The position numbers were made by a program, and so were the translations under genes. The notes under the pieces were generated by a model. That model did not search any database and was not told where the DNA came from. It saw nothing but the letters and a program-made list of their open reading frames with translations. 64,000 nucleotides of DNA from positions 13,720-77,719 of the forward strand of contig DFQQ01000037.1 of the NCBI GenBank assembly GCA_002377855.1, written 5' to 3'. The DNA comes from Acidovorax delafieldii (GTDB taxonomy: Bacteria > Pseudomonadota > Gammaproteobacteria > Burkholderiales > Burkholderiaceae_C). This document shows, one piece after another, positions 53,221 to 63,220 of this stretch (the first letter of the stretch is position 1; the number at the start of each line of letters is the position of its first letter).

Positions 53221-56103
53221 TTATGCACACACCCGGTTTTCACCGGTGCCGTACAGATTGCTGGTGCAGCGCCCGCAGATCGTGGGGTGTTCGGTATCCT
53301 GGCCCACATCCTCACGGTAGTGCCAGCAGCGCTCGCACTTGGCGCTTGAACTGCTTCTGACGCTTATCTGCAAAGCGTCTGCAGCTACCAATTCGATAGC
53401 GGATGTGATGAAGACAAACTTCAGGTCTTCGCCCAGACTGTTCAGCAGCGCAAAGTCTTCCGCTGCGGCGGAAAGGGTCACGTTCGCTTGCAAGGATGAG
53501 CCCACTTGGCCCGCAGCGCGCAGGACCTCAATCTCCTTGTTCACCACGTCCCGGATTTCGCGAATGCGGGTCCACTTGGCCAGCAGACCTTCGTCGGCGC
53601 CTGCGATGGAGCCGTAGGTCTCCAGGAAGATGGATTCCGAGCTGCCAAACACCTTCCACGCCTCTTCGGCCGTGAACGACAGGAACGGTGCCATCCAGCG
53701 CAGCATGGCGTGCGTGATGTGGTAGAGCGCGGTCTGTGCACTGCGGCGCGCCAGGCTCTTGGCGCCGGTGGTGTACAGGCGGTCCTTGAGCACATCCAGG
53801 TAAAAGCCGCCCAGGTCTTCCGAGCAATACAGCTGCAGCTTGGCGACCACGGGGTGGAATTCGTACACCTTGTAGTGCGCCAGCACGGTCGCCTGAAACT
53901 CGGACGCACGCGTGAGCGCGTAGCGGTCTATCTCCAGCATCTGGTCGAACGGCACGGTGTCTGTGCTCGGGTCGAAATCACTCACGTTGGCCAGCAAGAA
54001 GCGCAGCGTGTTGCGGATGCGGCGGTAGGCGTCCACCACGCGCGCCAGGATCTTCTCGTCGCCCGCGATGTCGCCCGAGTAGTCGCTGGCGGCCACCCAC
54101 AGGCGGATGATCTCGGCGCCCAGCTTCTTGTTGATCTCCTGCGGGTCGATGCCGTTGCCCAGCGACTTGCTCATCTTGCGGCCCTGGCTGTCCACGGTGA
54201 AGCCGTGGGTCAGCAGGCCGCGATAGGGCGCGCGGCCTTCCAGTGCGGATGCCAGCAGCAGCGAGCTGTGAAACCAGCCGCGGTGCTGGTCGTGGCCTTC
54301 CAGGTACAGGTCGGCCTCGGGGCCGGTGTCGTGGTGCACGTTGGGGTGCGTGCCGCGCAGCACGTGGCTGAAGGTGGAGCCCGAGTCGAACCACACCTCC
54401 AGTATGTCGGTGCTCTTGCTGTAGTGCGGCGCGTCTTCGGCGCCCAGGATCTCTTCGGTCGTCACGCGGCTCCACGCCTCGATGCCGCCTTTTTCCACGA
54501 TGTCTGCGGCCTGGTCCATGATTTCCATGGTGCGCGGGTGCAGCTCGCCCGAATCCTTGTGCAGGAAGAACGGGATGGGCACGCCCCAGCTGCGCTGGCG
54601 CGAGATGCACCAGTCGGGCCGCCCGGCAATCATGTCGTGCAGGCGGGCCTTGCCGTTTTCGGGGTAGAAGCTGGTGTGCTCGATGGCGTCCAGGGCAATC
54701 TGGCGCAGCGTCTTGGCGGGCTTCATGCCGGGCTGGGTGAACACGCCTTCGCCTTCGTCCATGCGGATGAACCACTGGGCCGCGGCGCGGTAGATGACCG
54801 GCGTCTTGTGGCGCCAGCAGTGCGGGTAGCTGTGGGTGATGTCCTTGGTGGTCATCAGGCGGCCTGCGTTGCGCAGGGCCTCGATGATCACCGGCACGGC
54901 CTTCCAGATGTGCTGGCCGCCGAACAGGGGGAAGTCCGCCGCGTACGCGCCGTTGCCCTGCACGGGGTTGAGGATGTCGTCGAGCGCCATGCCGTGCGCG
55001 CGGCAGGAGTTGAAATCCTCCAGGCCGTAGGCGGGCGAGGAGTGCACGATACCCGTGCCGTCGTCGGCGGTGGCGTAGTCGGCCAGGTACACGGGCGACA
55101 GGCGGCGGTAGCCAAAGCTGCCGTTCTCGCTGGCCACGTCGTACAGCGGGTGTTCGAACTCCAGGCCGCCCAGGTTCTTCCCCAGGGTGGTGGCCAGCAC
55201 GCTGCCGGTGAGGCCGTAACGTTCCAGGCACGAGGCCACCAACGGTTCGGCCACCAGGATGATGCGTTCGCCCGTGTCCACCAGCGCGTAGCTGATCTCG
55301 GGGTTCAGGTTCAGCGCCTGGTTGGCGGGGATGGTCCAGGCAGTTGTTGTCCAGATGACGACAAACGTGTCCTTGTCCAGCGCGGGCAAACCAAAGGCTG
55401 CGGCCAGCTTGGCGGGGTCGTGCGACTTGAAGGCCACGTCCAGCGTGGTGCTCTTCTTGTCCTGGTATTCGATCTCGAACTCGGCCAGCGACGAGCCGCA
55501 GTCAAAACACCAGTACACGGGCTTGAGGCCCCGGTAGACAAAGCCACGCTCCATCACGCGCTTGAAGGCGCGGATTTCGCCGGCCTCGTTGGCGGGGTTC
55601 ATGGTCTTGTAGGGGTTGTCCCATTCGCCCAGCACGCCCAGGCGCTTGAAGTCCACCATCTGCTGCGCGATCTGCTCGGTGGCAAACGCGCGGCTCTTGG
55701 CCTGCATGTCGTCGCGGCTCAGGTTGCGGCCGTGTTTCTTCTCGATGGCGTTCTCGATCGGCAGGCCGTGGCAGTCCCAGCCCGGCACGTAAAGCGCGTC
55801 AAAGCCTTCGAGCTGGCGCGCCTTGATGATCATGTCCTTCAAGATCTTGTTCACCGCATGGCCCATGTGGATCTGGCCGTTGGCATAGGGCGGGCCATCG
55901 TGCAGGATGAACTTGGGCGCGCCGCAGCGGGCGTCGCGCAGGCGCTTGTAGATGCCCGTTTCGTCCCACTCCTTCACCCAGCCCGGCTCACGCTTGGGCA
56001 AATCCCCCCGCATGGGAAAGGGGGTGTCTGGCAAGTTCAGTGTGGCGCGGTAGTCCACAGCAGGCGTGCCGTTGGTGGGGGTGGAACTGGCGTTATCGGA
56101 CAT
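53221..56103 (-). CDS. ileS: Isoleucyl-tRNA synthetase
   Basis: The 960-residue enzyme has HIGH as PPYANGQIHMGH (residues about 71-82), KMSKS in GRKMSKSLGNGI near residue 643 and a C-terminal zinc finger (CERCWHYREDVG ... CGRCTSNL). It charges tRNA-Ile. Odd: about 14 residues before the zinc finger (SAIELVAADALQISVRSSSS) are encoded by palindromic repeat copy E (53358-53400). It lies in the ribF-ileS-lspA operon. Confidence 0.97.
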   Translation of the reverse strand: MSDNASSTPTNGTPAVDYRATLNLPDTPFPMRGDLPKREPGWVKEWDETGIYKRLRDARCGAPKFILHDGPPYANGQIHMGHAVNKILKDMIIKARQLEGFDALYVPGWDCHGLPIENAIEKKHGRNLSRDDMQAKSRAFATEQIAQQMVDFKRLGVLGEWDNPYKTMNPANEAGEIRAFKRVMERGFVYRGLKPVYWCFDCGSSLAEFEIEYQDKKSTTLDVAFKSHDPAKLAAAFGLPALDKDTFVVIWTTTAWTIPANQALNLNPEISYALVDTGERIILVAEPLVASCLERYGLTGSVLATTLGKNLGGLEFEHPLYDVASENGSFGYRRLSPVYLADYATADDGTGIVHSSPAYGLEDFNSCRAHGMALDDILNPVQGNGAYAADFPLFGGQHIWKAVPVIIEALRNAGRLMTTKDITHSYPHCWRHKTPVIYRAAAQWFIRMDEGEGVFTQPGMKPAKTLRQIALDAIEHTSFYPENGKARLHDMIAGRPDWCISRQRSWGVPIPFFLHKDSGELHPRTMEIMDQAADIVEKGGIEAWSRVTTEEILGAEDAPHYSKSTDILEVWFDSGSTFSHVLRGTHPNVHHDTGPEADLYLEGHDQHRGWFHSSLLLASALEGRAPYRGLLTHGFTVDSQGRKMSKSLGNGIDPQEINKKLGAEIIRLWVAASDYSGDIAGDEKILARVVDAYRRIRNTLRFLLANVSDFDPSTDTVPFDQMLEIDRYALTRASEFQATVLAHYKVYEFHPVVAKLQLYCSEDLGGFYLDVLKDRLYTTGAKSLARRSAQTALYHITHAMLRWMAPFLSFTAEEAWKVFGSSESIFLETYGSIAGADEGLLAKWTRIREIRDVVNKEIEVLRAAGQVGSSLQANVTLSAAAEDFALLNSLGEDLKFVFITSAIELVAADALQISVRSSSSAKCERCWHYREDVGQDTEHPTICGRCTSNLYGTGENRVCA
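53358..53400. repeat. Palindromic repeat, copy E, inside the ileS coding region
   Basis: TGACGCTTAT-N5-AAGCGT then GCTACCAATTCGATAGC. In frame with ileS near its 3' end. Confidence 0.7.
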
Positions 56104-56214
56104 GAAAGGACCTTAAAACGGTGCAATCCGGGGCAAGCCCGGCGCGGAAAACGGGGGAGGAGCGAAGACAGGAGGTAGGCCCGCAATCCACGGGCGCTGC
56201 GCGGAGGCAGCCGC

Positions 56215-57264
56215 CTAAATTCGGTCGCGCGTGGTCTGGCGACGGGTTTCCGTGTGCGAAGGAACTTGAGCCACCGCAAAGTAGGCCCGTGCGTCGGCAC
56301 AGTCTTTGGCAATGCCCGCCGTGAGGGCATCGAGACCGTCGTACTTGAGCTCGTCGTGCAGTTTGTGCAGAAGTTCCACGCGGATGATTTTACCGTACGC
56401 CCCCTCGGCGCCCAGGTCCGACGGCCAGTCCAGGCAATGGGTTTCGAGGAGTACGCGCCCGCCGTTGACGTCGTCCGGGTCCAGCGAGGGCCGCACACCC
56501 AGGTTTGCCACGCCGGGCAGGGGCTGCGCGGCCAGCCCGTGCACCAATACGGCAAAAATGCCGCTGGCGGCCGGTTTCCAGTGGGCAAAACGCAGGTTGA
56601 GGGTGCGAAACCCGTCTTGTGCCCCTGCGGTGCTGGCTCCCAGTTCGCGCCCCAATTTGCGGCCATGCACCACGTGGCCCGAGATGGTGTAGGGGCGGCC
56701 CAGCAGGCCGGCCGCTGCTTCCATGTCGCCAGCGCCCAGCGCCTGGCGCACCGCAGAGCTGGACACGCGCAAGCCGCGCACCTCGTAGCTGTTCATGCGG
56801 GCCACGTCAAACCCCTGTGCCTGGCCCGCAGCGTCGAGCATGGCGTAGTCGCCAGCGCGTTTGGCGCCAAAGCGGAAGTCATCGCCCACCAGCACGTAGC
56901 GCGCCCCCAGCCCCTGCACCAGAACCTCGTCGATGAATGCTTGCGGCGTCTGCGCAGCCAGCCGCGCGCCAAAAGGCAGTACCACCACCTGCTGCACGCC
57001 GCAGCGCTCCAGTTCGGTCAACTTGTCGCGCAGGGTGCCGATGCGCGCGGGCGCCAGTTCGGGCTTGCGCTGGGCGCCGGCAAAGTAGTCACGCGGATGG
57101 GGCTCGAAAGTCAGCACACAGCTCTCAACTCCCCGGTGGGCAGCTTCGTTGTTCAGCAGGGCCAGCATGGCCTGGTGGCCCCGGTGCACGCCGTCGAAAT
57201 TACCGATGGTCAACGCGCAAGCACTGGCAATGCCAGGGTGGTGGAATCCGCGAAAAATCTTCAT
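56215..57264 (-). CDS. ribF: Bifunctional riboflavin kinase / FAD synthetase
   Basis: The 349-residue protein starts MKIFRGFHHPGIASACALTIGNFDGVHRGHQ; GNFDGVHRGHQ is the nucleotidyltransferase motif. The kinase half (YTISGHVVHGRKLGRELGAS and GVANLGVRPS, ETHCLDW) begins near residue 185. It makes FMN and FAD from riboflavin. The ATG at 57262-57264 is preferred over the frame to 57453, which has no family match; palindromic repeat copy C lies just upstream (57271-57313). Confidence 0.95.
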   Translation of the reverse strand: MKIFRGFHHPGIASACALTIGNFDGVHRGHQAMLALLNNEAAHRGVESCVLTFEPHPRDYFAGAQRKPELAPARIGTLRDKLTELERCGVQQVVVLPFGARLAAQTPQAFIDEVLVQGLGARYVLVGDDFRFGAKRAGDYAMLDAAGQAQGFDVARMNSYEVRGLRVSSSAVRQALGAGDMEAAAGLLGRPYTISGHVVHGRKLGRELGASTAGAQDGFRTLNLRFAHWKPAASGIFAVLVHGLAAQPLPGVANLGVRPSLDPDDVNGGRVLLETHCLDWPSDLGAEGAYGKIIRVELLHKLHDELKYDGLDALTAGIAKDCADARAYFAVAQVPSHTETRRQTTRDRI

Positions 57265-57270
57265 CGGGTT

Positions 57271-57313
57271 GTTATCTTTTTGATAGCAGCTGGCGCAAGT
57301 GGATAAAGCGCAA
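57271..57313. repeat. Palindromic repeat, copy C, in the ribF leader
   Basis: On the minus strand: TTGCGCTTTATCCACTTGCGC, then GCTATCAAAAAGATAAC. It is in the 5' leader of ribF. Confidence 0.65.
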
Positions 57314-57498
57314 GACGCCAATTTGTCATGAAAACGGAGTATATTGTGACTGAGGCTTCCTCTTGTGACAGTTTGCCGCGCTCTACGCATCGTGGCGTTG
57401 CGCAAAGCCAAGAGGTACCTGGAAGGCACGGCGCAGTGCCTCCCGCGAGACATCCGAGTTCCGAATCCTTGTGTACCCAGAGTTCCAGGAGGCGTGTT

Positions 57499-58056
57499 TT
57501 GAAGGTCTTGAAGCTGTCAGCCCAAGGGCTGCCCCAATCGTGGATCACGCTGGAGCAAGCCGTCATCCATTACGCGGCGGGTGAGGTGCGCTGGGAGTCT
57601 GGTGCCCAGATTGCGCGTTTTCGTGGTGGGCATAACGCCGTCACTGGCGAGCAATCGGTGATCGCGGTCAACAGCATCATTGGTACCAAGGGTGTGCCGC
57701 GCATCAACCCCTTTGAACTCAAGCCCGGCCTCACCAACAGCAAGCTCTTCGCGCGCGACCGGAATGTCTGCGCTTATTGCGGCGGACATTTCCATGAGGA
57801 AGATCTCACGCGCGAACACATCGTGCCCTTTGCTCACCACGGTCAGGACCATTGGATGAACGTGGTGACCGCCTGCCGTGCCTGCAACCACCGCAAAGGC
57901 CCCCGCACGCCAGAGCAGGCGCACATGCCACTGCTGTATGCGCCCTACGTGCCCAGCCTGTGGGAAGACTTCATTCTCCGCAACCGCCGCATTCTTGCTG
58001 ACCAGATGGAGTTTTTGATGGCGCACGTACCAAAATCTTCGCGGTTGGCCGGGTAG
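57499..58056 (+). CDS. HNH endonuclease family protein
   Basis: The 185-residue protein starts at TTG 57499: AGGAGG lies six bases upstream, while the in-frame ATG at 57328 would add 57 residues of no clear character. Contains NVCAYCGGHFHEEDLTREHIVPFAHHGQDHWMNVVTACRACNHRKG, an HNH motif with two CxxC zinc pairs. The short form (about 170-190 residues) is a common conserved protein in proteobacteria with unknown DNA target. Divergent from ribF. Confidence 0.8.
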   Translation: MKVLKLSAQGLPQSWITLEQAVIHYAAGEVRWESGAQIARFRGGHNAVTGEQSVIAVNSIIGTKGVPRINPFELKPGLTNSKLFARDRNVCAYCGGHFHEEDLTREHIVPFAHHGQDHWMNVVTACRACNHRKGPRTPEQAHMPLLYAPYVPSLWEDFILRNRRILADQMEFLMAHVPKSSRLAG

Positions 58057-58164
58057 GCGCGGCACAGCCACCCGCGGGCCCCCGGTTTCGGCAAGGGCAG
58101 CGTGGGTTGCGCGCTGAGCGGTGGTTGCTGTGCAAAAATAAGGGTTTCCCCTGAGTTTCACCCC

Positions 58165-59106
58165 ATGATTGTTCGCGACCGGCCTTCGGGGCTGCGGTTG
58201 TTCCTGTTGCTGCGCGGCTCGATCCTGCAGCGCATTCGCTGGACGCTGCTGTTCAACACGTTGCTGGCCACGGCAGTCACTGTGGCCCACGGTAGCCTGT
58301 TCACTTTCAAGATCACGCTGACCCCGATTCCGTTCACACTGATGGGATTGCCGCTGGCCATCTTTTTGGGGTTTCGCAACACCACCGCCTACGACCGCTA
58401 CTGGGAAGGGCGCAAGCTGTGGGGCGAATTGGTGCTGCGCACGCGCAACCTCTCGCGGCAGTGCCTGAGCTTGATCGAAAGCGAGGCGCCCGTGGACCCG
58501 ACCGACAGGGCGGGCGATGTGCGCGTGCGCATGCTGCACCGCGCCATCGCGTTCGTTCACGCCCTGAGGCTGCACTTGCGTTCGCAGAGCGACGATGCCT
58601 TGCTGCAGCGCTGGGTGCCTGCTCAGGATTGGCCACGCGTGGCCCAGTCCCAGCAGCGTCCCGATGCGATCATGCAAGGGCTGGGGCAGGACCTGCGCCA
58701 GTGCCTGCGCGAGCGGCGCATCGATCCTTGTTTGGCCGCAGGCATCGATGCCACCTTGTCGGCCATGACTGCGTCGGCCGCGTCTTGCGAGCGGATCCGT
58801 AACACGCCCGTGCCTTTTTCCTACACGTTGCTTCTGCACCGCACGGCCTACCTCTATTGTTTTTTACTGCCGTTTGGTTTGGTCGACACCACGGGCTTCA
58901 TGACCCCTTTTGTGGTGGCCATCGTGGCGTACACATTCTTCGGGCTGGACGCGCTGGGCGACGAAATCGAGGAGCCTTTCGGTCTGGAAAGCAACGATCT
59001 CCCTTTGGATACCTTGTGCCGCGCCATCGAGATCAACCTGAGGGAGGCGCTGGGAGAGCGCGACCTGCCTGAGCCGTTGGTGCCCGTGGACTATTTGTTG
59101 ACCTGA
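58165..59106 (+). CDS. Bestrophin-like (UPF0187) membrane protein
   Basis: A 313-residue protein from ATG 58165 with four membrane regions; PLAIFLGFRNTTAYDRYWEGRKLWGELVLRTRNL (near residues 66-99) is the bestrophin family hallmark, and YTLLLHRTAYLYCFLLPFGLV followed by ALGDEIEEPFGLESNDLPLD near the end is also typical. Bestrophins conduct anions; bacterial relatives can be cation-selective. Physiological role unknown. Confidence 0.9.
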   Translation: MIVRDRPSGLRLFLLLRGSILQRIRWTLLFNTLLATAVTVAHGSLFTFKITLTPIPFTLMGLPLAIFLGFRNTTAYDRYWEGRKLWGELVLRTRNLSRQCLSLIESEAPVDPTDRAGDVRVRMLHRAIAFVHALRLHLRSQSDDALLQRWVPAQDWPRVAQSQQRPDAIMQGLGQDLRQCLRERRIDPCLAAGIDATLSAMTASAASCERIRNTPVPFSYTLLLHRTAYLYCFLLPFGLVDTTGFMTPFVVAIVAYTFFGLDALGDEIEEPFGLESNDLPLDTLCRAIEINLREALGERDLPEPLVPVDYLLT

Positions 59107-59329
59107 CAGGACTGCAGCGTTTTAAAAGTTTCGTAATTCACAGGCTCACCTCCAGCATTCATGTATTAGCGTACCGCGTCGTGGCCATGCGAACTTATGA
59201 CCGGGGTCGGGGCTTGCTCCGGATGTTCAAGGAAGTCTGGTGCTCAGCCGTGGAGGCCGCCGCCTGCAGCTGGATGTCGTCTCGCTCAGACCAACCTGCA
59301 CGCTAACAGAAGCATTAGAACTTGCCTAC

Positions 59330-59362
59330 AAAAAATGCCCACGGGTGTTTGACTTATGGGCA
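59330..59362 (-). terminator. Terminator downstream of the acyl-CoA dehydrogenase genes
   Basis: TGCCCA pairs with TGGGCA (59336-59362); on the minus strand TTTTTT follows. The surrounding gap 59107-59400 holds no gene that I can support. Confidence 0.6.
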
Positions 59363-59400
59363 CTGCGCAGTTTTTATTGCGAAAGTGTGGTTCGCAGACG

Positions 59401-60516
59401 CTAGGCAAACACGCCCGCAGTGTCCTGCATGCGCGCAGACACTTCGCCCAGGTGGTGCAGCGTGTCGCCAAACGTCACTTCCAGCTGCGTGAGCTTCTTG
59501 AAGTAGTGGCTCACGATGTATTCGTCCGTCACGCCGATGCCTCCATGCAGTTGCACGGCCTGCTGGCCCACAAAACGCATGGACTGGCCCAGCTGCACCT
59601 TGGCGCGGGCCATGGCGGCGCGGCGTTCGGCGGCGGGGGCGCCCAGCTTGAGACTGGCGTAGTAGCTCATCGAGCGGGCCAGCTCCAGCTGCATCTTCAT
59701 GTCGGCCACGCGGTGGCGCAGTGCCTGGAAGCTGGAGATGAAAACGCCGAACTGCTTGCGCTGGTTCATGTACTCCACGGTGATGGCCACGGCCCGGTCC
59801 ATCACACCCACGGCTTCGGCGCAGGTAGCAGCAATGCCGGTGTCCACCGCCAGTTCCAGCGCGGCCAGGCCGTCGGTGGTGATGAGCGTGGCGGGGGCGT
59901 TGTCCATTTGCACTTCGGCTGCGCGGCTGCCATCCTGCGTGACGTAGCCCTGCGTGGTCACGCCCGCGGCGGAGCGTTCGACCAGGAAGAGGGCGATCTT
60001 GCCGTGCAGCTGCGCAGGCACGATGAAGGCATCGGCTTTGTCACCTGCGGGTACTATGCATTTTGTAGCTGTCAGCGCATGCCCTGTCTGTGCTGGGGCC
60101 GCTTTTGCCTCGCAGACATCCAAGCGGTAGCGGGCCCTGCGCTCCTGGTAGGCCAGCACCACCAACGCTTCGCCGCTGGCCACGCGGGGCAACCAGGCCG
60201 ATTGAACGCCGGCCGGGGCGTATTGCGACAGCACGCTACTGGCAATGAAAGCCTGGGCAATGGGCTCGAGCACAATGCCGCGGCCCAGTTCTTCGGCCAC
60301 GACCATCGCATCGATGGCTCCCTGGCCCATGCCGTCGTGGGCTTCAGGCACGGTCAGCGCGGTCAGGCCCAGTTCGGCCAGCTCGCCCCAGGCGGCGCGG
60401 TCAAAGCCGCCGGCGGCCACGGCAGCGCGGCGGCGCTCGAACGTGTAGCCCTTGTCCACCCACTTGCGCACGGCGTCGCGCAGTTGTTCCTGGTCGTCAG
60501 AAAAATCGAAATCCAT
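59401..60516 (-). CDS. Acyl-CoA dehydrogenase family protein
   Basis: The 371-residue protein starts MDFDFSDDQEQLRDAVRKWV. It has the N-terminal helical domain, the middle beta domain (weak) and the C-terminal four-helix part with RKQFGVFISSFQALRHRVADM and LHGGIGVTDEYIVSHYFKKLTQLE, the FAD-contacting Q-L-H-G-G. This fits a catabolic acyl-CoA dehydrogenase; substrate length unknown. Its middle domain contains residues encoded by palindromic repeat copy G (60053-60096). ATG 60514-60516 chosen over the frame to 60624. Confidence 0.9.
   Translation of the reverse strand: MDFDFSDDQEQLRDAVRKWVDKGYTFERRRAAVAAGGFDRAAWGELAELGLTALTVPEAHDGMGQGAIDAMVVAEELGRGIVLEPIAQAFIASSVLSQYAPAGVQSAWLPRVASGEALVVLAYQERRARYRLDVCEAKAAPAQTGHALTATKCIVPAGDKADAFIVPAQLHGKIALFLVERSAAGVTTQGYVTQDGSRAAEVQMDNAPATLITTDGLAALELAVDTGIAATCAEAVGVMDRAVAITVEYMNQRKQFGVFISSFQALRHRVADMKMQLELARSMSYYASLKLGAPAAERRAAMARAKVQLGQSMRFVGQQAVQLHGGIGVTDEYIVSHYFKKLTQLEVTFGDTLHHLGEVSARMQDTAGVFA
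60053..60096. repeat. Palindromic repeat, copy G, inside an acyl-CoA dehydrogenase gene
   Basis: On the minus strand CAGCAC-AGACAGGGCAT-GCGCTG, then AGCTACAAAATGCATAGT. In frame with the gene; encodes part of the stretch QTGHALTATKCIV. Confidence 0.55.
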
Positions 60517-60644
60517 TTGTCTCTCCTTGTGCCGGTTGTGGCGCCGTGGCGCCCTCAACAACCAGCGAAGCTCTATCGGGAACCCCCTCCCGGAGGGGCA
60601 CGGGGGAGCAGTCCTGTCGCGCAAGGCGCAGACCGTACTGGGCG

Positions 60645-61827
60645 TCAGCCCAGAACGGTCTGCGCCACGATGTTGCGCTGCACTTCGTTGGAGCCACCGT
60701 AGATGGTCGTCTTGCGCAGGTTGAAGTAGGTGGATGCCAGCGGCGCGTTGGCGGTGACGCCGCCGGGGAAGTCGCCCTGCCAGCCCGCCTCCATGGCCTC
60801 TTCGATGAAGGGCATGGCAAAGGGGCCGGCCGCCAGCATCATCAGCTCGGCGTAGCGCTGCTGGATCTCGCTGCCCTTGATCTTGAGCAGACCCGCGATG
60901 TCGAGCGAGTTCTTGCCCGATTTCTCGGCCGACAGCACGCGCAGCACCAGCATTTCCAGGGCGACGATGTCCACTTCGAGCAGGGCGATCTGGTCGCGGA
61001 AGCGCTGGTCATCCCATACACCCTCGGTCTTGGCAATACGTTTCAGGCGCTCGAGTTCGCGCTTGCTGCGATTCACGTCGGCGATGTTGGTGCGCTCATG
61101 GCTCAGCAGGTGCTTGGCGTAGGTCCAGCCCTTGTTTTCTTCACCGATCAGGTTCTCGGCGGGCACTTCGACGTTGTCGAAGAACACCTCATTGACTTCG
61201 CACTCGCCGTCCAGCAGCTTGATGGGTCGCACCGTGACTCCCTTGGACTTCATGTCCAAGAGCAGGAAGGAGATGCCGGTCTGGGGCTTGCCCTCGGTGC
61301 TGGTGCGCACCAGATTGAACATCCAGTCGCCATGCTGGCCCAGGGTGGTCCAGGTCTTTTGGCCGTTGACGATGTACTTGTCGCCCACCCGCTCGGCGCG
61401 AGTCTTGACGCTGGCCAGGTCTGAGCCCGAACCGGGTTCGCTGTAGCCCTGGCTCCACCAGACTTCGCCGGTGGCGATGCCGGGCAAGAAGCGCTTTTGC
61501 TGTTCGGCATTGCCAAACGCCATGATCACCGGGGCCACCATCACCGGGCCAAACGGCACGATACGGGGCGCGCCGGCCAGGGCGCATTCTTCTTCGAACA
61601 GGTGCTTTTGCACGGCCGTCCAGCCGGGGCCGCCAAACTCCTTGGGCCAGCCGAAGCCCAGCCAGCCTTTCTTGCCCAGGATCTTGGCCCAGCCCTGCAG
61701 ATCGTCGCGGGTCAGGCGCAGGGCGTTGTGCACCTTGTGCGAAATTTCTTTCGGTAGATTGGCTTGAACCCAGGCGCGAACTTCTTCGCGGAAAGCCTGT
61801 TCTTCGGGGGTGAATGCGAGATCCATC
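60645..61827 (-). CDS. Acyl-CoA dehydrogenase family protein
   Basis: The 393-residue protein starts MDLAFTPEEQAFREEVRAWV. Middle-domain motifs GYSEPGSGSDLASVKTRAE (residues about 130-148) and GQKTWTTLGQHGDWMFNLVRTS, and the C-terminal GGSNEVQRNIVAQTVLG. Partner to the other dehydrogenase gene 128 bases downstream on the same strand; the pair probably forms one heteromeric enzyme or acts in one degradation route. ATG 61825-61827 set by the family start. Confidence 0.93.
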
Positions 61828-61872
61828 GGTTTGTCTCCAAATGATCCCGCAGTTGTAGCACGGTCGTTCGTT

Positions 61873-62583
61873 TCAGTCGTGTCCGGGTGGTGACATGGGC
61901 GGCAAGTCGCGCAGCCCCAGTTCGTCGGCCAGATGCCGCACCGTCGCCTGCAGGTCCGCCACCACGGCCTCCAGTGCTTGCACGCGGGCTTGTAGTGCAG
62001 GGGCCGGCGTGTCAAGCGGAGTCTGCGGGTGGCCTGCGTAGGGATTCTGGCTCGCGTCTACCGGTCCGCACAGCACATGTGCCCAGCGGGGCTCGCGCGC
62101 GCCCGGCGTACGCGGCAGCAATACCACCAGGGGGCCACCTTTTTCGGGGCTGCGGTTTTGCAGCTCATCCAAAAACGCCTCGACGGACGAGATATCGGCA
62201 AACCGGTGCCAGCGTTCGGCGTTGATGCGCAGTTCCCCGGCCGTCTGCGGCCCGCGCAGCATGAGCAGGCCCAGCAGCGCGGCTGCCTGGTCGGGCACGC
62301 CCACGCCGCGCTGAAAATTGTGTTCCCACCGCGTTGTGCGGTTACTGCTGCTTTCAAACACCAGGGTGAGCAGTTTGAGCGCATCCAATGCCTCCTGGGC
62401 CTCAGCATCGGTCAGCTGCATCACCGGATCGCGGCTGGTTTTCTGGTTGCAGCCGGTGAGCAGGCCGTTGAGCGACATGGGGTAGCTGTCGGGCACAGTG
62501 CGAGCCTTCTCCATCAGGGTGGCGAGCACCCTCGCTTCGTTGGGTGTGAGGGGGCGAACGGCGGGGGTGAAGGGAGAGGACAT
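61873..62583 (-). CDS. yceH: YceH (DUF480) family protein
   Basis: The 236-residue protein starts MSSPFTPAVRPLTPNEARVLATLMEKARTVPDSYPMSLN, with GCNQKTSRDPVMQL (residues about 43-56), both hallmarks of DUF480, which folds as two winged helices. Role unknown. A C-terminal coiled-coil-like stretch (LQARVQALEAVVADLQATV) follows. Divergent from purN. Confidence 0.9.
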   Translation of the reverse strand: MSSPFTPAVRPLTPNEARVLATLMEKARTVPDSYPMSLNGLLTGCNQKTSRDPVMQLTDAEAQEALDALKLLTLVFESSSNRTTRWEHNFQRGVGVPDQAAALLGLLMLRGPQTAGELRINAERWHRFADISSVEAFLDELQNRSPEKGGPLVVLLPRTPGAREPRWAHVLCGPVDASQNPYAGHPQTPLDTPAPALQARVQALEAVVADLQATVRHLADELGLRDLPPMSPPGHD

Positions 62584-62604
62584 GGCGGGGATAATCACGG
62601 GCAA

Positions 62605-63186
62605 ATGAAGAACATCGTGATTTTGATCTCTGGCGGCGGCTCCAACATGGCGGCCATTGTGAAAACCGCACAGCAAGAGCATTGGGAGCGTGCCTATGGT
62701 GCACGTATCGCGGCCGTAGTGAGCAACAAGGCCGATGCCAAAGGCCTTGTTTACGCGCGCGAACAAGGCATTGCCACCGAAGTGCTCGACCACAAGGCCT
62801 TTGCCAGTCGCGAAGCGTTTGACACCGCGCTGGCCGAGGCCATTGACCAATACCAGCCGGCGCTCGTGGTGCTGGCGGGATTCATGCGCATTTTGACGCC
62901 GGGCTTTGTGGCGCACTACGCGGGACGGCTCATCAATATCCATCCCTCATTGTTGCCCGCGTTCACGGGCCTGAACACCCACCAACGGGCGATTGACGCG
63001 GGATGCAAATTTGCTGGCGTCACCGTGCACCAAGTGACGGCCGAACTCGACGTGGGGCCAATACTGGACCAGGCGGTGGTGCCCGTGCTGCCAGGCGACA
63101 CCGCCCAAAGCTTGGCTGCGCGAGTGCTGACGCAAGAACACGTGATTTACCCGCGCGCCGTTCGTGCGCTGGTGCGAGCGCTGTAG
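62605..63186 (+). CDS. purN: Phosphoribosylglycinamide formyltransferase PurN
   Basis: The 193-residue enzyme starts MKNIVILISGGGSNMAAIV and has the folate-binding and catalytic segment GRLINIHPSLLPAFTGLNTH (catalytic His) with the Asp in DVGPILDQAVVPV. It transfers formyl to GAR in purine synthesis. ATG 62605 set by the family start. Confidence 0.96.
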   Translation: MKNIVILISGGGSNMAAIVKTAQQEHWERAYGARIAAVVSNKADAKGLVYAREQGIATEVLDHKAFASREAFDTALAEAIDQYQPALVVLAGFMRILTPGFVAHYAGRLINIHPSLLPAFTGLNTHQRAIDAGCKFAGVTVHQVTAELDVGPILDQAVVPVLPGDTAQSLAARVLTQEHVIYPRAVRALVRAL

Positions 63187-63220
63187 TCAGGTTGTCCCGA
63201 CCGACGTGCCTCTGGCAGAA

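Noticed and set aside
53506..56178. A plus-strand open frame of 890 codons over ileS
   Set aside because: It is a shadow of the ileS gene in GC-rich DNA; residues are Val/Gly/His-rich and carry no known domain.
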